From Deltaproteobacteria bacterium (GTDB taxonomy: Bacteria; Bdellovibrionota; UBA1018; UBA923), in assembly GCA_016194725.1 (NCBI GenBank), contig JACQAW010000342.1:1-56666 (forward strand): a DNA stretch of 56,666 bases. The letters run 5' to 3'. The notes below the pieces were generated by a model, which was not told the DNA's origin, made no database searches, and saw only the letters and a program-made list of their open reading frames with translations. Position 1 is the stretch's first letter, and each line of letters opens with the position of its first letter. The position numbers and the translations under genes were made by a program. This document shows positions 51,009-56,666 of this stretch, piece after piece.

Positions 51009-53123
51009 ATGAAAAATGTAATGGCCCTGGCCTTGTGGCCCTGCTTGTTTTTGGTCGCGGTGTTGACCCAGTCTCGGGAATCGCGCGCGGACGACTGCGC
51101 CGCCTGCGACAAATACCTCGCGCTGATACCCCAATATTCTCTGGCCGAGCAGGCCGCAAATATCGGCACGCTGGCCCTGCATGCGCAGGGCGACGCGCCG
51201 GGGGTGGACCAGAAGCTGGCCGACGCGCTGGTGCGCCAGCTCAAAGCCGACACGCGCATCGCCCCCGAATGCCTGAAGTATGTGCTCTCAAAAGTACCGG
51301 CCGGGCCGCCCGTATCCGTTGTCGTGACTGGCACGCTTGGCGGCGCTCCGACGCTTTTTTCGCAGTCCGGCGATTACGCAGGCGGGTTGATGGGCGCGTT
51401 TCAGGGAATGCTGTCGCATTACAACCCCTGTTCGAATGCCAAGCCGGCGGACTATTCGGGCTGCGTGGCGGCCAACGGACCCGCGGCTTATCAGGCGTTT
51501 TCGCAGCGACTCGCGCAGGCAAGCGCTCAGGATCTGATTACCGAACTCGGCGGCTACAACTTTACGGTCACCGCGGCGGACGTGACGTTGCTCAAAGCCT
51601 ATGGCGCCGCGATCAACACCGGCTCGGGCGCGGCGCTCAGCGCCTGGGCGGCCGGTCCTGGCAAGCAGCTATCGACCGACCAGTTTCTCAACGTCACCCA
51701 GATGCTGGGCTGGACCATGAACGCCTATTACGGCAATGCGCGCGCGGACGGAAAGGGCCCCGAGACTCATGGCATCGTGAGCGTCGACCAGGCACTCGCG
51801 TCGATTCACAACAACTCGATGTACATGATCATGAATCAGAGCGATCCGGCTGCAGCAACGCTTGGCTCGTTCACCACGATTTGCCGTGATGCCGCCGTCG
51901 TGCAAGCCCAGTTTCTGCAAGCACGCGGGTTCCCAAACAGCTATACGGTGACTTACTTTTCGAATACGGGATCACACGTGGACGTCGTCACCCAAGACCC
52001 GGCCAACGCGCAGAAGCTTTACCTGATCAATTGGTACGGCCGCACCACGCGCGAGGGTATCGACGGCCCCCAGAGCCTGTATCAGGGCTCGGGTATGGGA
52101 ATTCCCGATTACACCACGAACTACGTGATTTCGGCCCCCGACGGCCATAACGTAGTCGACGTGCCCAGCGAGATGGGCAAGTTCCTGAATCTTGCCGCGG
52201 GCGGCGACCCGCATACCTATGACCAGCTCAGCCGGCCCACGAGCTCGATTCTGGCCGCGACGGTTTCGCCCGACGCGCGCGGGCTCGTGCAGCTGCGCGC
52301 GATTTACGGCAGCGACGGCGAAGGCGCGAAATACACGGGCGTCGCGACCTCGGTGCGTTGGGGCCAGGGCACCCGTTTTCCGGGCCAGGCTGGCGCTTTC
52401 CTGGGACAGCAGTTTCGTCCAGCCGCGGTCGCGGGACGCGACGACAACGGCACCGTGGCTCTGGCCTTTGCGCAGGTGGAACAACATGCAGTGACCTCGC
52501 CGGTGGCTATAGCCCCCAACGTCACGGGCGTGATCGATGTGCATCTGGCGGCTCTGGGTGCGCTGTCGCAGGTGACAAGCGGACCGGACTACGTGGGCGG
52601 AATGGACCTTTCGTCTTCGCTCAAAAACAATTTCAATGCCCAGGGTGACCAACGACTCGGCGTGGAGTCGCGCATTGATCAAACGGCATTTGGAGATCGC
52701 ATCAAAGCCCAGTACGTCGCTGGGGCTTCGGCGATGTTCGGGGCCTCGGACGTTCGCAATATCGACCCGGGGGCCGTGACGCTGGTTCCGCTCAACGCGT
52801 ATCTGGGTGCCCGAGCCACTTTGGATCTGGGTCCGTTTTCAATTATTGGGCAGTCCATGCTGGTGGTCGACCAGCTGGGCGCGCGCAATGTCGTCGAAGC
52901 CGGCGTGGTGTCGCGCATGCTCGCGGCCACGGTTTACGAGTCGGGACGCGTGACCCATGGTACGGCGCTGATTCAGGACAGCTCGATTCGCCGGGTGGGC
53001 GTGTCGCTTACCGTGGTGCCTGCCAAGGCTCTGCGCATCGGATTAACGGGTGAAACTCCCATCGAAGGCGCAAATCCACTGGCGGCAGCGCGCATCATTG
53101 GAACCGCGGGCGTGACGTATTAA
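51009..53123 (+). CDS. secreted protein with transglutaminase-like core
   Basis: 704 aa, signal peptide (NVMALALWPCLFLVAVLTQ). A central segment has the transglutaminase-like order: CRDAAVVQAQFLQARGFPNS (Cys ~297), then GSHVDVVTQDP (His ~322) and LYLINWYG, a third residue before it probably Asn. Cysteines in ADDCAACDKY lie at the mature N-terminus. The last ~220 residues are strand-rich and end GIIGTAGVTY-like, resembling an outer-membrane domain. GGAGAG precedes the ATG. A tiny gene follows directly (stop and ATG abut). Confidence 0.65.
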   Translation: MKNVMALALWPCLFLVAVLTQSRESRADDCAACDKYLALIPQYSLAEQAANIGTLALHAQGDAPGVDQKLADALVRQLKADTRIAPECLKYVLSKVPAGPPVSVVVTGTLGGAPTLFSQSGDYAGGLMGAFQGMLSHYNPCSNAKPADYSGCVAANGPAAYQAFSQRLAQASAQDLITELGGYNFTVTAADVTLLKAYGAAINTGSGAALSAWAAGPGKQLSTDQFLNVTQMLGWTMNAYYGNARADGKGPETHGIVSVDQALASIHNNSMYMIMNQSDPAAATLGSFTTICRDAAVVQAQFLQARGFPNSYTVTYFSNTGSHVDVVTQDPANAQKLYLINWYGRTTREGIDGPQSLYQGSGMGIPDYTTNYVISAPDGHNVVDVPSEMGKFLNLAAGGDPHTYDQLSRPTSSILAATVSPDARGLVQLRAIYGSDGEGAKYTGVATSVRWGQGTRFPGQAGAFLGQQFRPAAVAGRDDNGTVALAFAQVEQHAVTSPVAIAPNVTGVIDVHLAALGALSQVTSGPDYVGGMDLSSSLKNNFNAQGDQRLGVESRIDQTAFGDRIKAQYVAGASAMFGASDVRNIDPGAVTLVPLNAYLGARATLDLGPFSIIGQSMLVVDQLGARNVVEAGVVSRMLAATVYESGRVTHGTALIQDSSIRRVGVSLTVVPAKALRIGLTGETPIEGANPLAAARIIGTAGVTY

Positions 53124-53309
53124 ATGGAATACATTGACAAGCGCACTATTCTGACCGTTGCCGTGCTGACGGCATTAGCCGCGATTTTGCTGAGCGTGAA
53201 AGCGGACGCGGCGCCGGCTCACGCCGCCCGGCCCGGCACGACACTCAACGCAAGCGTTCGGCCGCGGGCAAACCCAGCTCACGGCGATACCAGCAGCCTT
53301 CGGAGATGA
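53124..53309 (+). CDS. 61-aa membrane or secreted peptide
   Basis: Its ATG follows the previous stop with no gap, typical of coupled genes. One hydrophobic segment (ILTVAVLTALAAILLSV) then an Ala/Pro/Arg tail. The last 65 bases overlap the convergent lipoprotein gene, so the tail is less certain. Confidence 0.45.
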   Translation: MEYIDKRTILTVAVLTALAAILLSVKADAAPAHAARPGTTLNASVRPRANPAHGDTSSLRR

Positions 53310-53775
53310 TCGTGCGTGCCAGGGCCGCGGTATCGGTTCTGCGGCGCGCAGGCGTAGCGGTGCTGGAGCAGGCTTTGGCCAAACCGCGAATATCCTTGCT
53401 CAGGCGAAAGGCGATTTTCTGCGCGTTTGTGCAGCTGCGCACGATGACGTTCTGGGAAGCGAGGATGTCGCAATAGGCGGCCACGCTGGCAATCAGGTCT
53501 TTGCCCGAGCTGATTCCGCTATAAGCCGCACCCAGGCCGCAGCCGTGGTCGCTGGCCAGGGCGGCATCAAGGTCGCGCGGTTGATTGAGCGCCATGGCTT
53601 CGTTCTTAAAAGCCAGGTCGGAAAGCACCACCGCCGATTGCGCGGGGCTGGCCGCCGCCGCCGATTGCACGGCCGCGGGAGCGCCGCCGTCGCCGGTGGG
53701 CTTGGACCCTGAGCACCCTTGAGCGAATACCACCGCGCTGGCCACGAGCAGGTAGTTCCATCGATTTTTCAGCAT
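53245..53775 (-). CDS. cysteine-containing lipoprotein, unknown function
   Basis: 176 aa, lipoprotein signal with lipobox FAQGC (residue ~21). An Ala/Ser-rich linker follows, then a helical domain with five cysteines (DHGCGLGAAY, AAYCDILA, VRSCTNAQ, KACSST, SEGCWYRR). No family recognised. Overlaps the convergent 61-aa gene. Confidence 0.6.
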   Translation of the reverse strand: MLKNRWNYLLVASAVVFAQGCSGSKPTGDGGAPAAVQSAAAASPAQSAVVLSDLAFKNEAMALNQPRDLDAALASDHGCGLGAAYSGISSGKDLIASVAAYCDILASQNVIVRSCTNAQKIAFRLSKDIRGLAKACSSTATPARRRTDTAALARTIISEGCWYRRELGLPAAERLR

Positions 53776-53928
53776 AAAGCCTCCGTATAAATAAAATACG
53801 TTTGCATAGGTAGCAAATAGCGTACCGCCGGCCTTGTGCGGAGAATGGGGATCGGCGTCATGATGTACCGCGTCTTTTTTACAATATCGGTGTCAATATG
53901 ACAGCCCGAACCACCTGATTTCAAGGGG

Positions 53929-54868
53929 TTACTTGCGTGCGGTGTGCAGCTGCGCCAGTACGGCGCCTCGGACTTTTTCGTCCAAACCTTCGATGTTTTC
54001 GATGAAGCGAATCGCGCTGGAGAGCAGAATCGCGGCCTGCGGCGCCGGTACCGTGCCGGCGACCGTCGTGCGTGGTGGGAATATTGGCGCTGTTGTCGGC
54101 CATTTTCGACGCCGCGATTTCCAGCCCAAACCATTTATCGATTTGATTTTTGAGCGAAGCGGGGGCATCGATATACGTGCAGCCCACCAGCTGGGCGGTT
54201 TTGCGCGCGACCTCAAGCTTCAGCGATACCGTTTCGTTCCCCCGTACCAGATTGCCCGTCATCCGGGCGCCAGGCTCCGGCCAGGCCACGGTGATGTCGT
54301 TCACGAAGGCAATGCCCGACACCGACAGGTTGGCGACTTTGTAGCTGACAGGTTTCGGCAAATCCAGGCGCTGAAAGGATACACCATGCAAAGGCAGCAT
54401 TCGCACCCGCACCGGGCGCAGCACCCGGCGGGTTTGCTGATTATTTGGGGCCGACGCCGAAGCGTTTGCGGGGGCGTCGGCTCGGGGGGTGTGCCCGCTT
54501 TTCTTTTTCAGCTCCTCGAGCGTGTAGGGTGGAACCTCCTGGGTGAAGGTGAAAAAGAAAAACTGCTCGCCCGCCTCGATAACGCTGCAGTCCTTGATGT
54601 CGATGCGGGTGCCCTTGGTCGCCTTTACGCCGTTGACCACGGTGCCATTGGTGCTGCCCAGGTCTTCGACCGACGCGGCCTGCACGCCGGCCCCCGCCAC
54701 GTGAAGGCGAAAGTGCTGGCGGCTCAAACGGCCGTCTTGCGGAAAGTTAAGATCGCCTGAGGTGCGCCCAATGACGTGCTGGTCGCGCACGGAATAGAAC
54801 TTCGCGAGCATCATGTCGTAAAGAAACGGCCCCGGATCGCGGGCAAGTATCGAAGCACTCATCTCCAT
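53929..54868 (-). CDS. FHA-PilZ protein, apparent frameshift near the end
   Basis: N-terminal FHA domain (about 15-115: VIGRTSGDLNFPQDGRLSRQH with GR and SRQH, then EDLGSTNGTVVNG) binds phosphothreonine. Residues ~145-250 are PilZ-like (RRVLRPVRVRMLPLHG, VANLSVSGIAFVND), probably binding cyclic-di-GMP. After about residue 265 the frame turns Arg/His-rich (GRRHGTGAAGRDSALQRDS). The next frame carries a natural tail (AAILLSSAIRFIENIEGLDE, KVRGAVLAQLHTARK) ending at 53929. Removing one base near 54055-54090 gives a 312-aa protein; the uncorrected frame ends at 53921. Confidence 0.75.
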
Positions 54869-54981
54869 TCATTGTAGCCAGCCAGGCGTCGGTGGTCAAA
54901 TGTCGAAAAAGTGCGCGGACGGCGTTAGGCAACGTGGCACGGGCGTTGCTCTGGTTTCAGCATCGAAAGGCGGGAAGTTGC

Positions 54982-55632
54982 ATGTTCAAACGGATGAACT
55001 CAGTTGGGCCACGGGTCCTGGTGGTTGGAATTCTGGCGGCGGTTTTTGCGTCGGGCTGTACCTCGCCTGAGAAGCGCACGGGCATTGGCGCCGGGGTGGG
55101 TGCGGGCACGGGAGCGATCATAGGCGGACTGGGCGCCGGCTGGAAAGGCGCGGCAATTGGCGCGGCAGCGGGAGCCGCGACGGGTGCTGCAGTGGGCAAT
55201 TATCTCGACAAACAGGCCAAGGAGCTGGCGGAGGTGGCGGCAACGAGACGAGTTAAAGATGGAATTCTCGTCGATCTCAAAAGCGATCTGTTGTTTGACG
55301 TCGGCAGCTCGCAGGTTAAGCCCAAAGCAAGACAGCAGCTGCAGCAGCTGGGGCAGATTCTGGTGAAATATCCTGACGACCGGATTCGCGTCGAGGGTTT
55401 TACCGACAGCACCGGGACGGCCACCTTGAACGAGGTGCTTTCGCGTCAGCGCGCCGATTCGGTGCGCGAAATTTTGCAGTCCCAGGGCGTGCGGAGCGAT
55501 CAGATTCTTGTCTTTGGCTACGGCGAGAGCAGGCCCATCGCCAGTAACACCTCGCCTACGGGACGTCAGCTGAATCGGCGGGTCGACCTGATCATCGATG
55601 TGCCTCAGGGGCGTGTTCCCGCGAGCAAATAG
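54982..55632 (+). CDS. OmpA-family lipoprotein with glycine zipper
   Basis: 216 aa from ATG 54982 (GGGAAG upstream), lipobox FASGC. A glycine-zipper segment (GIGAGVGAGTGAIIGGLGAG...) is followed by an OmpA-C domain: DLLFDVGSSQVKPKARQQL, EGFTDSTGTATLNEVLS, RQRADSVREIL, FGYGESRPIASN, LNRRVDLII. It anchors the outer membrane to peptidoglycan; it resembles YiaD-type lipoproteins. Confidence 0.9.
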   Translation: MFKRMNSVGPRVLVVGILAAVFASGCTSPEKRTGIGAGVGAGTGAIIGGLGAGWKGAAIGAAAGAATGAAVGNYLDKQAKELAEVAATRRVKDGILVDLKSDLLFDVGSSQVKPKARQQLQQLGQILVKYPDDRIRVEGFTDSTGTATLNEVLSRQRADSVREILQSQGVRSDQILVFGYGESRPIASNTSPTGRQLNRRVDLIIDVPQGRVPASK

Positions 55633-55740
55633 AACTCCCGAACGTTCGCGAGCGGGCAGCTTGCCTGCACCCGCGCCCTGGCTCAACGCAATCCGCTGTG
55701 GCGACTAGAGGCTGCTAGCACGCTTGACTTACCCTGGTGC

Positions 55741-56475
55741 TTGAGAAAATCTTGGCTGGTGATTTCCATTTCGCCACAGATAGAGCCGTTTCCCGCCACT
55801 CTTTCAGGCCTGGCCCGGGGTTATGCGGCACTGCTTCCGCTTGCCGCCGCGGAGTCGGAGTCTCTCGCCCAGCTTGGTATTGCGTGTCCGGAGTCGCTGC
55901 GCAAGGCCGTGGCCAAACGTCAAAATGAGTTTCTCGCTGGCCGTTACTGTGCGTATCGGGCCCTGGCTCAGCTGACCCCCGACCAGCTTTCATCGATTGG
56001 AATTGGCGAAGACTACGCGCCGGTTTGGCCGAAGGGGTTCGTGGGTTCGATTACCCATACCCGAGGCTACGTTGCCGCGGCGGTGGCGCGCGCGGCTGAT
56101 CGGTGCGGAATCGGCATCGACGTCGAGCAGGTCATGGCGCAGGAGAAGGCCACCAACCTTTGCCAGCACATCCTTACCGATGAGGAGTGGCGCAGATTCG
56201 AAAACGCCGGCGCGTTCAGCGTGGGCGAGCTGGTCAGCCTGGTGTTCTCGGCCAAGGAAAGCGTTTACAAATGCCTGCGGCCGCTGACTGGAAAGTATTT
56301 TGGATTTCAGGCGGCTGAGCTGTTCGAGCTCAGCCGCGAGAGCGGCACGTTCAAAGTGCGACTGCTCAAATCGGTGGGTGGCGGCTTTGAGCCAGGCTGG
56401 TGTGGCAGCGGACGCTTCGCGCTGACGAGCTCGCGTGTGTTCACCGCGGTTGAGCTGGTGAGCAATGCGGGCTAG
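55741..56475 (+). CDS. Sfp/EntD-type 4'-phosphopantetheinyl transferase
   Basis: 244 aa from TTG 55741. It transfers phosphopantetheine from CoA to carrier proteins. Visible: KRQNEFLAGRYCAYRAL, WPKGFVGSITHTRGYVAAAV, GIDVE with metal ligands Asp127 and Glu129, and FSAKESVYKCL with Lys172-Glu173. EntD-type enzymes usually serve secondary-metabolite synthases. No synthase is in the window, but its presence implies NRPS/PKS or another specialised carrier elsewhere. Confidence 0.85.
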   Translation: MRKSWLVISISPQIEPFPATLSGLARGYAALLPLAAAESESLAQLGIACPESLRKAVAKRQNEFLAGRYCAYRALAQLTPDQLSSIGIGEDYAPVWPKGFVGSITHTRGYVAAAVARAADRCGIGIDVEQVMAQEKATNLCQHILTDEEWRRFENAGAFSVGELVSLVFSAKESVYKCLRPLTGKYFGFQAAELFELSRESGTFKVRLLKSVGGGFEPGWCGSGRFALTSSRVFTAVELVSNAG

Positions 56476-56666
56476 CTGTTCATGAAAAAATGCGTGCTCA
56501 GCACGAATGCCGATGCGGCAAAGCAGTAATAGCCGAACCAGCGCCAGCGGCCCTGATCAATCCAGCTCGAAACCCAGCGCAGCGCAAGCAGCCCCGCGCC
56601 GAAGCTGAACACCATTCCAACCAGGCCGGGCAGCAGCAGCTCGGGCAACGTGGCGCCCGACAACGC
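56472..56666 (-). CDS. uppP: undecaprenyl-diphosphatase UppP-like, 3' end only
   Basis: The frame is open to the right edge, so only the last ~64 residues are visible. They contain GMVFSFGAGLLALRWVSSW, then RWRWFGYYCFAASAFVL, matching the last two helices of BacA/UppP, which recycles the lipid carrier of cell-wall synthesis. It overlaps the phosphopantetheinyl transferase stop by four bases. Confidence 0.65.
   Translation of the reverse strand, partial: ALSGATLPELLLPGLVGMVFSFGAGLLALRWVSSWIDQGRWRWFGYYCFAASAFVLSTHFFMNS

Overview
The window reads as chromosomal DNA of a GC-rich Gram-negative bacterium. It encodes LPS-assembly LptE, a chaperone-usher pilus, outer-membrane barrels and an OmpA-type lipoprotein. 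Many genes are for secreted proteins and lipoproteins of no obvious family. The mix (GreB, ElbB, YheT, DUF3857/transglutaminase, FHA-PilZ, HD-GYP) would fit a deltaproteobacterium-like or Bdellovibrionota-type genome. That placement is inference; no rRNA is present to settle it.

Layout. Positions 1-9.1 kb hold housekeeping and envelope genes: lptE (5'-cut), holA, rpsT, a dicarboxylate/amino-acid symporter, a cupredoxin, elbB, greB, a DUF3857-transglutaminase, a GYF/RDD membrane protein and an RGG-rich protein. Positions 9.4-14.6 kb hold a spore-coat-U-type chaperone-usher pilus locus (subunits, chaperone, usher, tip protein). Its usher is broken exactly at a run of ten A between signal peptide and body. 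Positions 14.7-29.3 kb hold a papain-like protease, an FGE-like protein, a two-gene ABC system followed by a methyltransferase, a GH15 glucoamylase, a prolyl-aminopeptidase lipoprotein, a GAF/HD-GYP protein, a YheT hydrolase, a histone-H1-like protein, a family-5 solute-binding protein and DoxX.

At 29.4 kb is tRNA-Leu(UAA). An imperfect ~68-bp direct repeat begins at its 3' end and recurs at 37.4 kb, bounding an ~8-kb integrated element with no recognisable integrase. The element carries phased 7-bp iterons, a large nested hairpin, a 56-aa membrane peptide, an 80-aa protein, tandem terminators, a compact 189-aa YcaO-like protein, an orphan AbiEi-type antitoxin with a palindromic operator, a frameshifted replication-relaxation-like gene, a membrane coiled-coil protein, a very large secreted protein with a possible Cys-His-Asp centre, a HigBA-like toxin-antitoxin pair and a gene remnant.

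Positions 37.5-56.7 kb return to envelope and secreted functions: Cys-rich small proteins, a GAF-PAS protein, a tandem SRPBCC protein next to two gene remnants, a lipoprotein metallophosphoesterase, a polysaccharide deacetylase, an HExxH protein, a transglutaminase-like secreted protein, an FHA-PilZ protein with an apparent frameshift, an OmpA lipoprotein, an Sfp-type phosphopantetheinyl transferase, and the 3' end of a probable uppP at the edge.

Recurrent themes are (i) genes whose -10 box lies six bases (five in one case) before the start codon, suggesting leaderless mRNAs; (ii) single-base frame disruptions in three genes (usher, relaxation-like, FHA-PilZ); and (iii) several secreted proteins with papain/transglutaminase-like Cys-His-Asp/Asn signatures.
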